Source: Microbacterium sp. 18062
GTDB taxonomy: Bacteria; Actinomycetota; Actinomycetes; Actinomycetales; Microbacteriaceae
Reading direction: 5' to 3'
DNA: 64,000 nucleotides
Assembly (NCBI RefSeq): GCF_902706225.1
Contig: NZ_CACSKB010000006.1
Coordinates: forward strand, 50,353-114,352
Shown here: positions 17,561 through 26,030 of the stretch, in pieces
Numbering within the stretch: the stretch's first letter is position 1
Layout of the letters: every line of letters starts with the position of its first letter
Notes under the pieces: model-generated
What the model was told of the DNA's origin: nothing
Seen by the model: the letters and a program-made list of their open reading frames with translations, nothing else
The model's database searches: none
Position numbers and translations under genes: made by a program

Positions 17561-18607
17561 CTACGCCGGCTGAGCGGCTTTCGCGCGTTCCTTCTCCTCG
17601 GCGGCGCGCGCCCGGTCGAGCTCGGTGACGGCGGCCGAGACGGCGTCCTCCGCCCGGCGTACCCGGCGCTGGGCGAAGGTGCCCGCGCCGAAGCGGGAGC
17701 GCACCCTGTCGTCATGCTCCCGGGTGATGGTGATGATCACCGCGCTCGCGATCAGGATGACCTGTGCGGACAGGTTGAACCACAGCAGCAATGCGATGAG
17801 GGAGGCGAAGGAGGCCAGGAGCGGATTGGACGACGCACCGCCGACAAAGAGCCCGGAGAGCTCCTGCAGCACCAGGAGACCCGCGCCGCCGAGGAGCGCT
17901 CCGCCCCACAGCGCGCGGGCCGGAGCGCGGACGCCCGACAGGATGACGAACATCAGGACGACCACGACCGTGTCGAGGGCGAGGACCACCACGAGGGAGA
18001 CGACCCGGGTCGCGACCGTCACGAGCACGGAGTCCGCGGGAAGACCGAGCCAGCCGGTCACCGTCGTGACGGACGCGGAGCCCAGGAACGTGGCGGCCGC
18101 GGAGACGACGAGCAGCAGCCCCAGCCCGATCGCGAGTCCGAGGTTGCGCAGCATCACCCAGAGGAAGAACATGTCGTCCGAGACCTCGTCGGCCAGGATG
18201 CGCAGCGCGGTCCGGAGGGAGCCGACCGCGCCGATCGCCGCTCCCACGAGACCGACGAGTGAGACGACCCCGGCGATCGTGAGCCCGACGGGCGCCTCGA
18301 TCGCCGACGGATCGATGATCCCGTCCTCCCCCACGAGCCCCGGGATCGCGGCGTCGACCGCAGTGATCAACGCCTGCCACGCGGCCGGATTTCCCGACAG
18401 CCAGAGCGCGGCGAACGAGAACCCGAGCAGGACGCCGGCGAAGACGCTGAACAGCGTGCGATAGGTGATGCTGTCGGCGAGCTGGGCACCGCGATGTTCG
18501 CTGTAGAGCAGGAAGGCGCGTACGAGCGTGCGCTCCAGCGCCCAGGAGATCACGCGCGGCACGAGCCCCCGGGGGCTCGGATTCGAGGCATCGGAAGGCT
18601 CGGACAT
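17561..18607 (-). CDS. YihY/BrkB family inner membrane protein
   Basis: A 348-residue polytopic membrane protein with about six transmembrane segments. The N-terminal family motif is HRGAQLADSITYRTLFSVFA. The cytoplasmic C-terminal tail is rich in Arg, Ala, Glu and Lys and probably helical. The family was once called ribonuclease BN, but its function is unknown. It has its own leaderless promoter and is convergent with the amidotransferase gene. Confidence 0.9.
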   Translation of the reverse strand: MSEPSDASNPSPRGLVPRVISWALERTLVRAFLLYSEHRGAQLADSITYRTLFSVFAGVLLGFSFAALWLSGNPAAWQALITAVDAAIPGLVGEDGIIDPSAIEAPVGLTIAGVVSLVGLVGAAIGAVGSLRTALRILADEVSDDMFFLWVMLRNLGLAIGLGLLLVVSAAATFLGSASVTTVTGWLGLPADSVLVTVATRVVSLVVVLALDTVVVVLMFVILSGVRAPARALWGGALLGGAGLLVLQELSGLFVGGASSNPLLASFASLIALLLWFNLSAQVILIASAVIITITREHDDRVRSRFGAGTFAQRRVRRAEDAVSAAVTELDRARAAEEKERAKAAQPA

Positions 18608-18619
18608 TGAGCCAGGCTA
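18608..18619 (-). promoter_or_regulatory. Leaderless promoter of the YihY/BrkB gene
   Basis: On the minus strand TAGCCT (18614-18619) lies 6 nt before ATG 18607. Confidence 0.5.
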
Positions 18620-18669
18620 GCGGGCGGACGGGCCGCATCCGCCCCACCTTGACAAGCCCCGCGCCCGGA

Positions 18670-19173
18670 CTACCCCGCCACGGCGTGGAAGGCGAGTCCG
18701 AGCCACGCGCCGAGCAGCATCCAGGGTCCGAACGGGATCGCGGTCCGGCGGTCGGCGCGGCGCGCCGCGATGAGCCCCACGCTGTAGATCCCGCCCGCGA
18801 GGAAGCCGGCGAACACGCCGACGACGACCGCGTCCCACCCCGCGAAGCCGAGGAGGACCCCGACGAGGCCGGCGAGCTTGACGTCGCCGCCGCCCATCCC
18901 GCGCGGTTGTGCGAGACGCAGCAGCAGATAGAAGCCGAACGACAGGACGCCGGCGACAAGCGACCGCCCGAACGCCGCCCACTCCCCCGACGTCGCGGCG
19001 GCGACGCCGAGCAGCACGAGTGCCGCCGGATACGCGGGGAGCACGATACGGTTCGGCAGCCGGTGGGTGCGCACGTCGATCACGGTCAGAACGAGGCTCA
19101 GGGCGGCGAACCCGGCGTACGCGAGGACGCGCGCGCCGTGGGACAGCGCGTCGAGCGCGCTCGCATCGGCCAC
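18670..19173 (-). CDS. Short A24 prepilin peptidase
   Basis: A 167-residue membrane aspartic peptidase. The two catalytic aspartates are in VIDVRTHRLPNR (Asp33) and GMGGGDVKLAG (Asp97), and about six hydrophobic segments are visible. The N-terminal methyltransferase domain of PilD-type enzymes is absent, as in Tad/Flp pilus (CpaA/TadV-like) peptidases. No pilin or tad genes are in the window, so its substrate is elsewhere. It starts 4 nt after the DUF1905 gene stop. Confidence 0.88.
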   Translation of the reverse strand: MADASALDALSHGARVLAYAGFAALSLVLTVIDVRTHRLPNRIVLPAYPAALVLLGVAAATSGEWAAFGRSLVAGVLSFGFYLLLRLAQPRGMGGGDVKLAGLVGVLLGFAGWDAVVVGVFAGFLAGGIYSVGLIAARRADRRTAIPFGPWMLLGAWLGLAFHAVAG

Positions 19174-19177
19174 GGAC

Positions 19178-19477
19178 TCAGGCGTCCAGGACCGTCAGCC
19201 CGACGTGGATGCTGTCGCCTTCTCCGGCGGATGCGGCGTCACGGACCGCGCGCTTGACCGGCAGGTGGTACGTTCCACTCGCCGCGTCGGGGAAGATCGA
19301 GGTGCGCCAGCGGAGGCCGGCGACCTCGGCTTCGACGCGTACGGCGCCGAACCCGCGCGGCATCCGGGGGATCTCACGGATGTCCTCACCGGCCTCCGCG
19401 GGCACGGCGACGAAGTACCAGGACGCGTCCGTGCGGGCGTCCCAGCGGAACAACACGGCGTCGAAGACGAACTGCAT
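19178..19477 (-). CDS. DUF1905 domain protein
   Basis: A 99-residue all-beta protein with FDAVLFRWDARTDASWYFVA at the start and a GFGAVRVEAEVAGLRWRTSI core followed by YHLPVKRAVRDA. This is the DUF1905 fold, whose function is unknown; in some proteins it is joined to a YdeI/OmpD-associated domain. A leaderless promoter drives it, and the prepilin peptidase follows in the same direction. Confidence 0.85.
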   Translation of the reverse strand: MQFVFDAVLFRWDARTDASWYFVAVPAEAGEDIREIPRMPRGFGAVRVEAEVAGLRWRTSIFPDAASGTYHLPVKRAVRDAASAGEGDSIHVGLTVLDA

Positions 19478-19489
19478 CTGACCAGAGTA
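19478..19489 (-). promoter_or_regulatory. Leaderless promoter of the DUF1905 gene
   Basis: On the minus strand TACTCT (19484-19489) lies 6 nt before ATG 19477. Confidence 0.5.
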
Positions 19490-19606
19490 GGGCGAGCACC
19501 CGCGTCGCGTGGGGCGGGAGCGCGACCTGGGGATGACCCGGGACGTTCGGTGCTCGGCTCGTGGTCGGGACCCGGGTCAGGCTCGGGCTCGTGGCCGGGG
19601 TCGGGA

Positions 19607-19679
19607 CCGCGAGACTGCACGTGGGCGCCGAGACCGTGGGGTAACCCCATGGTCTCGGCGCCCCGCTGCAGTCTCGCGG
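19607..19679. repeat. 73-bp palindromic element, copy 2
   Basis: It has the same 13-bp outer arms as copy 1 (CCGCGAGACTGCA at 19607-19619, TGCAGTCTCGCGG at 19667-19679) and the same inner arm GGGCGCCGAGACCGTGGGG around a 3-nt loop. Spacer bases differ between copies while pairing is kept. It lies in the 432-bp gap 19478-19909, which shows no gene. Confidence 0.8.
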
Positions 19680-19754
19680 ACGAGGGGGCACCGGCGGGGG
19701 GCTCGACCTGAGCACAGGGAGACGAAACGCACCCAGCGGAACGGCGGGCACCGC

Positions 19755-19912
19755 GACCCTTCGTCTCGGAGCTGTGCTCCTCGCTCAGGGATCGAGAAGA
19801 TGAGACTTCCGCATCAGCTGCTCAGCGCCCCTGCGGGGCGCTCCGTGGGGTGGGGAAAGTCCAGGCAATGCGCCTGTTCAACCAGAACCGGGGCGGGGAG
19901 ACTCTCGGGTCA
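19755..19912. repeat. Interspersed repeat block D, abutting the GH5-gene stop codon
   Basis: It contains CTTCGTCTCGGAGC (19759-19772), the 14-bp motif GACTTCCGCATCAG (19804-19817), the G-rich module, and a terminal degenerate motif GACTCTCGGGTCAG (19900-19913). The TCA at 19910-19912 is the TGA stop of the cellulase gene. Confidence 0.75.
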
Positions 19913-21481
19913 GGAGGACGAGCGGACCTCGATCTGCGGCGCAGAGGGCGCGGAAGGAGCGGACACCTGCAGTCCGGCACGCACCGACTGACCGGCCGCG
20001 AGCGTCGTCGCCCACCCCGCTCCGGTGCAGGTGATCCGTGACTCCACGACGGTGCAGTCCATGCCCCAGCTGTTCACGACCTCGGTCGCGCCGGGCGATA
20101 CCCAGGAGATCGTCCACGACCGCGCGGGCGCGGCACCGGCGGTGACGACGAACTCCGCGACGTAGCCCTCGCCCCACGCGCTCTGCAGGATCCACTCGGC
20201 CGCGGTGTCGCCGGACGGCGCGGGCGCGCTCGGCTCAGGAACCGGCGTCGGCTCGGGCGTGCGGCTCGGTCCGGGAGTCGCCGGACGCGAGGGCGACGGC
20301 GTGGAGGTGGGACTCGGCACGGCGGTCGGCGCCGGGGGCACCGGCTCGAGGATCGGCCGCAGCGCGTCGAGCTTGTCCTGCTCGGGGGTGCGCCAGTCGT
20401 CGGCGACGAGACCGCCGGTATCGCCGCTGTTCGGGTTGAACGACCAGTACGCGAAGCTGATGCCCGTGCGCTCGAGGTAGCTCACCAGGCTCGCCAGCCA
20501 CTGCCGGTCGCTCTCGCTGAGATAAGTGGTGCCGAACTCGCCGAGGAGCACCGGCGCGATGCCCTCGGTGGCGATGTACCCCCAGTCCCGTTCCCACCGC
20601 TCCTCGAGATTGGCCGGGTAGGCGGGATCGGCGAACCAGGGCTGCGCGTAGACGGACGCCGGATAGTCGTGCGGCGAATAGACGACACGGTCCGGCACCG
20701 CGAGCTCGACCGGCGAGGCTGCCACGCCGGCGAGGCCGCCGCCCCACCACGTCGAGGAACCGTCCGGCTGGCGTTCGACGCCTTCCACGATGATCAGCAG
20801 CCTCGGGTTCACCGCGAGCACGGCGTCGCCCGCGCGCGTGGCGGCCGCGCGCCAGTCGCGGGCAGGGTCGCCGCATCCCCAGCACGCCTCGCCGTGCGGC
20901 TCGTTGTGCAGGTCGACGCCGATGACCGTCGGGTCGTCTCGGTATCGCTCGGCGAGCATCCGCCAGTCGGCGATCCATGCTTCTTCGCTGTACCGATCCG
21001 TGTACCAGAGCGCGGACTGCGCCGCGGAGTCGGGCCGGTGACGGTCGAGGATCACGGTGAGCCCGGCGGCGTCCGCCCGGGAGACGACGGCGTCCAGCAG
21101 CTCCAGCGGGCTGAGCCCCACGAGATCCGGATTGACGTTCGCGTCGATCGAGGTGCTCGCGGACGCCGCCAGGCACTCGTTCGAGTACGGCAGGCGGACG
21201 GTGGTGAAGCCCATCGCCGCGATCTGCCGCAGGCCCTCGTCGAGCGGGATCGTCCAGAGACCGTGGGGGGCGCAGTTCGAGGTCTCGAGACCGAACCAAG
21301 ACACCGCCTTGATCGTGTACGGCGTGCCGTCCGCGGTGACGATGTCGCCGCCGGAGGTGTGCAGCCATCCGGGTGCGGCGGCATCCGCTCGATTCGGCAC
21401 GAGGACTCCGATCAGCGCGGTCAGCAGGACGGCGACGAGCGCGGCGCCGATCCGGGTGAGCGCACGGGAGGAGCGGATCAC
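19910..21481 (-). CDS. Secreted GH5-family cellulase with C-terminal CBM2-like domain
   Basis: A 523-residue exported glycoside hydrolase that probably cleaves beta-1,4-glucan or mannan. The order is: signal peptide (about 1-35, ending RADAAAPG); GH5 barrel with NEP (acid/base Glu194) and GEFGTT (nucleophile Glu315); a Pro/Ser/Thr linker (about 381-425); a CBM2-like module with a two-Cys core (Cys476, Cys485) and the WGEGYVAEF and SWTISW tryptophans. GAGGAG lies 9 nt before ATG 21481, with TACACT as -10 at 21519-21524. No carbohydrate transporter or LacI regulator is adjacent. The exact substrate is uncertain. Confidence 0.92.
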   Translation of the reverse strand: MIRSSRALTRIGAALVAVLLTALIGVLVPNRADAAAPGWLHTSGGDIVTADGTPYTIKAVSWFGLETSNCAPHGLWTIPLDEGLRQIAAMGFTTVRLPYSNECLAASASTSIDANVNPDLVGLSPLELLDAVVSRADAAGLTVILDRHRPDSAAQSALWYTDRYSEEAWIADWRMLAERYRDDPTVIGVDLHNEPHGEACWGCGDPARDWRAAATRAGDAVLAVNPRLLIIVEGVERQPDGSSTWWGGGLAGVAASPVELAVPDRVVYSPHDYPASVYAQPWFADPAYPANLEERWERDWGYIATEGIAPVLLGEFGTTYLSESDRQWLASLVSYLERTGISFAYWSFNPNSGDTGGLVADDWRTPEQDKLDALRPILEPVPPAPTAVPSPTSTPSPSRPATPGPSRTPEPTPVPEPSAPAPSGDTAAEWILQSAWGEGYVAEFVVTAGAAPARSWTISWVSPGATEVVNSWGMDCTVVESRITCTGAGWATTLAAGQSVRAGLQVSAPSAPSAPQIEVRSSS

Positions 21482-21539
21482 GGGCCGGACTCCTCGGTCG
21501 TCGGCGGGCTGTCGGCTCAGTGTAGACGGTGGTCGGCGC

Positions 21540-22445
21540 TCAGCCGGTCACCACGACGGCGGTGCCCAGCGGCAGCTGTGCGAGCCGGTCGATCGCGGGA
21601 CCGTCGAGCCGGAGGCATCCGTTCGAGATCGGCCCGGATCGCGCGTCGTGGTAGTGGAAGGCGGTCACCGCGACGGGAGCGCCGGAGAACCCGGCGAGCG
21701 TGGGCGACTGCACGCCGAGGTAGACCAGCGGATGGCCGCGTGTGTACCCGAAGGCCGGAACGACCTCGGTGTGCATGATGAAGGTGCGACCGAGTGGCGT
21801 CGGAGTGGCATCGGTCCCCCAGCCGAAGTCGCCGGCCACCGTCTCGACCCCCGCCGGGCTCACGATCGACACGGTGCGGGCGGAGAGGCTGACCTCGACG
21901 CGGGTGGCATCGTCGGCGAGGGTGACGTCCGCGGCGCGCACCCACCCGGACAGCTGCGCGGGATTCCCCTCCGGCGGCGTGCCCTGCCGGCCCGCGAGCA
22001 GCACCCGCACCCAGTTCGTCTGGCGCTCGACGACGGGCACCGTGGTTCCGCCGTACGTCTGGGACTGGAGCAGCCGGGCGACCGGCGCCTGACCCGGCTC
22101 GGCGAACACGGGGATCTCGGCGGCGGCCGGCGTCGCCGAGAAGCCCGGCAGCGGGCCGCTCGGATCGGCGTCGACGGGGAGGGCCGGGATCACCGCGTAC
22201 ACCTCGGCGGCCGGGAGCCCCGTCACGTCGTACGCCGCGGTGTCGGCGGGGAACCCGATCTCGGTGGGCGTCGGTGACGGTGTCGCGGTCGGCTGCGGGG
22301 TGACGGACGGCGCGGGCGAGGCCGCGACGGGCTCGGGGACGCGCCCGAGCCCCGTCGCGAGGGCGAAGACGAGTGCCGCGATCAGGACCACGGCGGCAGC
22401 GATCGCGAGCGGAAGGACGCGACGACGGGCGGATGCGGAGGGCAT
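21540..22445 (-). CDS. L,D-transpeptidase (YkuD) with signal anchor
   Basis: A 301-residue cell-wall enzyme that would make 3-3 peptidoglycan crosslinks or attach proteins outside the membrane. It has an N-terminal transmembrane anchor (PLAIAAAVVLIAALVFALAT), a Pro/Thr-rich spacer, an SH3-like region, then the YkuD domain ending in HYHDARSGPISNGCLRL. The catalytic Cys is residue 277. SNGC replaces the commoner SHGC, a known natural variant. Actinobacterial Ldt proteins are often fused to Ig-like domains; this one is of the shorter type. Confidence 0.9.
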   Translation of the reverse strand: MPSASARRRVLPLAIAAAVVLIAALVFALATGLGRVPEPVAASPAPSVTPQPTATPSPTPTEIGFPADTAAYDVTGLPAAEVYAVIPALPVDADPSGPLPGFSATPAAAEIPVFAEPGQAPVARLLQSQTYGGTTVPVVERQTNWVRVLLAGRQGTPPEGNPAQLSGWVRAADVTLADDATRVEVSLSARTVSIVSPAGVETVAGDFGWGTDATPTPLGRTFIMHTEVVPAFGYTRGHPLVYLGVQSPTLAGFSGAPVAVTAFHYHDARSGPISNGCLRLDGPAIDRLAQLPLGTAVVVTG

Positions 22446-22556
22446 GAGTCCATGGTCGCCCGCCCACGGGCATGGCGCAACGCGGCTCTCGCGCCCGCCC
22501 GGAGGCGCCGGTGCCGGGCACGGACCGGACGTGCGGGCCTGCCTCGCCTGTCGCGG

Positions 22557-22964
22557 CTACGGCGTACGGCCCCGCCGAGGCGTCGATCGACCGCACGCGA
22601 ACGCGTCGACGCACGCCGCGCCCACCGCAGCGACCGCGTACACGGCCAGGTCGCGGGCGTCGAAGACCGTGCCGAGCACCAGCACGATCGGCGGGAACGC
22701 GGCCGCCCACGCCACGGGCAGACCGGTGAGCTGGAACGCCTCGACGCCCACGCACCACACGAGCATGATCGCACCGGCGCCCAGTGCGGGCAGCCTCGGC
22801 ACGAGGACGACGACCAGCGCGTAGATCAGCAGCGCGTAGAGCAGATCGCCGGCGATGTCGCTCACCGCCGTGTCGGGAGCGAACGCGTGCACCCCGACTC
22901 CTGCGGCGACGAGCCCGACCGCGAACGCGAGTGCCGTCGCGCGTCGCCGCGCCGTGCCGGTCAC
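22557..22964 (-). CDS. DUF2809 family membrane protein
   Basis: A 135-residue protein with four predicted membrane helices and the motif GVEAFQLTGLP, typical of DUF2809 (function unknown). The start is GTG 22964, overlapping the aldo/keto reductase stop as GTGA, so translation is coupled to that gene. The basic C-terminal tail (CGRSTPRRGRTP) is cytoplasmic by the positive-inside rule. Confidence 0.82.
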   Translation of the reverse strand: MTGTARRRATALAFAVGLVAAGVGVHAFAPDTAVSDIAGDLLYALLIYALVVVLVPRLPALGAGAIMLVWCVGVEAFQLTGLPVAWAAAFPPIVLVLGTVFDARDLAVYAVAAVGAACVDAFACGRSTPRRGRTP

Positions 22965-23950
22965 CAGTGCGGGTGGATGTCCGTGCGCAGGGTCCGGTCG
23001 TACACCTCGCGCACGAAGACGTCGAACGCGTCGAGGTCGAGGCCTCCGTCCAGGAGCGCCGCCGCGTCCGCGTTGGACCGCGCCTGAGCGGGCGTCCGCG
23101 CTCCGGGGATGACGCTGGAGACCCCCGGCAGCGCCGCGATCCAGGCGAGCGTCGCCGCGGGCAGCGACACGCCGTCCGGAAGCACCGACGCGAGCTCTGC
23201 GGCCGCGGCGATGCCCGTCTCGAAATCGACGCCGGAGAAGGTCTCCCCGCGGTCGAACGCCTCGCCGTGCCGGTTGAAGGCGCGGTGGTCGTCGGCGGCG
23301 AAGATCGTCGCCGCGGTGTAGCGGCCGGACAGCAGGCCCGAGGCGAGCGGGACCCGCGCGAGGATCGCCACGCCGGCGTCCGCCGCGGCCGGCAGCACCT
23401 CGTCGAGCGGCTTCAGCCGGAACGGGTTCAGGATGATCTGCACGTTCGTCACGTTCGGCCGGGCGATCGCCGCGAGCGCCTGCGCGCACGTCTCGACGGA
23501 GACCCCGTAGGCGGCGATGACGCCCTCGGCGACGAGCTCGTCCAGGGCGTCGTAGGTCGCCGCATCCGCGATGACGGCGCTCGGCGGGCAGTGCAGCTGC
23601 ACGAGGTCGAGCGTCTCCACGCCGAGGTTCTGCCGGGAGCGCTCGGTCCAGATCCGGAAGTTCTCCGGTGTGTAGTTCGCGGGCTCCTGGGCGAGGCGGC
23701 GTCCCATCTTGGTGGCGACGGTGATGTCGTCGCCGCGCTCGGCGAGGAAGCGGCCGATGGTCTGTTCGCTGCGCCCGTCGCCGTACACGTCGGCCGTGTC
23801 GAAGAGAGTGACCCCGGCGTCGGCCGACGCCCCGAGCACCCGGAGGGCGTCGGCGTCGTCGACGGCGCCCCAGTCGGCGCCGAGCTGCCAGGTGCCGAGG
23901 CCCACGGCGGAGACGAGGCGGCCGGTCGCGCCGAGGGGACGGGTCTGCAT
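22961..23950 (-). CDS. Aldo/keto reductase
   Basis: A 329-residue NADPH-dependent oxidoreductase barrel. Catalytic residues are in LFDTADVYGDGRSE (Asp and Tyr), VATKMGR (Lys) and LVQLHCPP (His); the cofactor site is in the C-terminal SVIPGARTPAQARSNADAA. AGGAG lies 5 nt before ATG 23950. The substrate cannot be assigned. It shares an operon with a DUF2809 protein. Confidence 0.93.
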   Translation of the reverse strand: MQTRPLGATGRLVSAVGLGTWQLGADWGAVDDADALRVLGASADAGVTLFDTADVYGDGRSEQTIGRFLAERGDDITVATKMGRRLAQEPANYTPENFRIWTERSRQNLGVETLDLVQLHCPPSAVIADAATYDALDELVAEGVIAAYGVSVETCAQALAAIARPNVTNVQIILNPFRLKPLDEVLPAAADAGVAILARVPLASGLLSGRYTAATIFAADDHRAFNRHGEAFDRGETFSGVDFETGIAAAAELASVLPDGVSLPAATLAWIAALPGVSSVIPGARTPAQARSNADAAALLDGGLDLDAFDVFVREVYDRTLRTDIHPHW

Positions 23951-24120
23951 GCGGGCTCCTGTCGACGGGTGACCGGCTCAGCCTAGACGACGGCGATCGG
24001 GATCCCGATGAGGGCCATCGCGAAGGCGTTCCACGCGATCGGGGCCCCCGCGCGAGCCCGCCGAGATCGGCGGGCGGATCCCCGACGCTCCGGGATGGGG
24101 AGGTTCCGCGGTGCGCGTAC

Positions 24121-24132
24121 TACCGTTGACGG
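24121..24132 (+). promoter_or_regulatory. Leaderless promoter of the DEAD-box helicase gene
   Basis: TACCGT (24121-24126) lies 6 nt before ATG 24133. Confidence 0.5.
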
Positions 24133-25875
24133 ATGAGCACACCTGAGTCCGCCGCGTCCACCGGAGCCGAGACGGTCGACGAGTCGCAGTCCTTTTCCGA
24201 CCTCGGGCTCGACGCCTCGGTGCTCAAGGCACTGAAGGACGTCGGCTACGAGACGCCGTCGGCGATCCAGGCGGCGACCATCCCTCCCCTCCTGCGCGGG
24301 CGCGACGTGATCGGCATGGCGCAGACGGGCACCGGGAAGACGGCGGCGTTCGCGCTGCCGATCCTGTCGCAGCTCGATCTCTCGCAGGCCACGCCGCAGG
24401 CTCTCGTCCTCGCCCCGACCCGCGAGCTCGCCCTCCAAGTCTGCGAGGCGTTCGAGCGCTACGCCGCCCACCTCCGCGGCGTGCACGTGCTGCCCATCTA
24501 CGGCGGCCAGGGCTACGGCACCCAGCTCTCCGCCCTCCGCCGCGGCGTGCACGTGGTCGTCGGCACCCCGGGCCGGATCATGGACCACCTCGAGAAGCGC
24601 ACGCTCGACCTGTCGGAGCTGCGGTTCCTCGTGCTCGACGAGGCCGACGAGATGCTCAAGATGGGCTTCGCCGAGGACGTCGAGACGATCCTCGCGGACA
24701 CCCCGGTCGACAAGCAGGTGGCCCTGTTCTCGGCCACCATGCCCGCCCAGATCCGGCGGATCTCGCAGCAGTACCTGCGGGACCCCGAGGAGATCACGGT
24801 CAAGAACAAGACCGCGACCTCGTCGAACATCACCCAGCGCTACCTCGTCGTGTCGTACGCCCAGAAGGTCGACGCCCTCACCCGCATCCTCGAGGTCGAG
24901 AACTTCGAGGGCATGATCGTGTTCGTCCGCACGAAGAACGAGACGGAGACCCTCGCCGAGAAGCTGCGCGCCCGCGGCTACACCGCGGCGGCGATCAGCG
25001 GCGACGTCGCTCAGGCCCAGCGCGAGAAGACCGTCAACCAGCTGAAGTCCGGCAAGCTCGACATCCTCGTGGCCACCGACGTCGCCGCGCGCGGCCTCGA
25101 CGTCGACCGCATCAGCCACGTCGTGAACTTCGACCTGCCGATCGACACCGAGTCCTACGTGCACCGCATCGGCCGCACCGGGCGAGCCGGCCGCTCGGGC
25201 GAGGCCATCAGCTTCGTCACTCCGCGCGAACGCCGGATGCTGGCCGCCATCGAGAAGGCGACGCGACAGCCGCTCACCCAGATGTCGTTGCCGAGCGTGG
25301 AGGACGTCAACGCCACCCGCCTCACCCGCTTCGACGACGCGATCACCGCGGCCCTCGAGCAGACCGACCGCATCGAGCGGTTCCGCGACATCGTCGCCCA
25401 CTACGTCGAGCACTACGACGTGCCCGAGGCGGACGTCGCCGCGGCGCTGGCCGTCGTCGCCCAGGGCGACACGCCGCTGCTGCTCTCCCCCGAGGACGAG
25501 CGCCCGGCGCGCACGTTCGACCGGGACGACCGGCCCGGACGCGACCGCGCAGGCGACGAAGGGCCCGAGCGCCGGCGACGACCGTCGAACTCGTCGTTCG
25601 CGAAGTACCGCCTCGCGGTCGGCCGACGCCACAAGGTGCAGCCGCGCCAGATCGTGGGTGCCCTCGCCAACGAGGGCGGCCTGAAGCGCGAGGACTTCGG
25701 ACAGATCGACATCCGTCCGGAATTCTCGCTGGTGGAGCTGCCCGCGGACCTGCCCGCGAGCGTGCTCGACAAGCTGAGCGGAACGCGGATCGGCGGCAAG
25801 CTGATCGAGATGCGTCTCGACCAGGGCGCACCCGGCGGCCGCCCCGACCGCGAGCGCAAGCCGCGCCACCGCTGA
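24133..25875 (+). CDS. deaD: DEAD-box RNA helicase
   Basis: A 580-residue ATP-dependent RNA helicase for ribosome assembly or RNA decay. Motifs in order: Q motif (TPSAIQ), AQTGTGKT, PTRELALQV, LDEADEML, FSAT, ATDVAARGLDVDRI and HRIGRTGRAGR. After a charged spacer (about 455-485), the C-terminal 80 residues form a DbpA-type RNA-binding domain (VGALANEGGLKREDFGQIDI). This matches the CsdA/DeaD class. The helicase 3' end abuts the truncated end of an antisense gene remnant. Confidence 0.96.
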   Translation: MSTPESAASTGAETVDESQSFSDLGLDASVLKALKDVGYETPSAIQAATIPPLLRGRDVIGMAQTGTGKTAAFALPILSQLDLSQATPQALVLAPTRELALQVCEAFERYAAHLRGVHVLPIYGGQGYGTQLSALRRGVHVVVGTPGRIMDHLEKRTLDLSELRFLVLDEADEMLKMGFAEDVETILADTPVDKQVALFSATMPAQIRRISQQYLRDPEEITVKNKTATSSNITQRYLVVSYAQKVDALTRILEVENFEGMIVFVRTKNETETLAEKLRARGYTAAAISGDVAQAQREKTVNQLKSGKLDILVATDVAARGLDVDRISHVVNFDLPIDTESYVHRIGRTGRAGRSGEAISFVTPRERRMLAAIEKATRQPLTQMSLPSVEDVNATRLTRFDDAITAALEQTDRIERFRDIVAHYVEHYDVPEADVAAALAVVAQGDTPLLLSPEDERPARTFDRDDRPGRDRAGDEGPERRRRPSNSSFAKYRLAVGRRHKVQPRQIVGALANEGGLKREDFGQIDIRPEFSLVELPADLPASVLDKLSGTRIGGKLIEMRLDQGAPGGRPDRERKPRHR

Positions 25876-26030
25876 ACGTCGAGGGCGCCCGGGACGACGA
25901 CGACGGAGTCGTCCTTCTCGACGGCGTCGGGACGGCGCACATAGGCGACCGCCTCGTTGCCGGCGAGGCGGGCCGCACGCACCACGCGCGAGCCGATCCG
26001 TCCTGTCGCGCCCGGCACGAGCACCCTCAT
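25876..26030 (-). pseudogene. N-terminal remnant of an NmrA/SDR-type NAD(P)-binding protein
   Basis: From ATG 26030 the minus strand reads MRVLVPGATGRIGSRVVRAA and continues through AYVRRPDAVEKDDSVVVVPG, the beginning of an atypical SDR with a GATGRIG dinucleotide motif. Similarity ends after about 52 residues at the helicase stop codon. The frame runs on only as antisense of the helicase. The gene overlaps the upstream unknown gene as ATGA and keeps a GGGAGG ribosome site, so it was once coupled. A deletion that brought the helicase gene up to it is the simplest explanation. Confidence 0.7.

Noticed and set aside
22961..23489. Longer version of the DUF2809 gene starting inside the aldo/keto reductase
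   Set aside because: The added N-terminus is antiphase reductase sequence. The GTG at 22964 with a GTGA overlap gives the expected protein.
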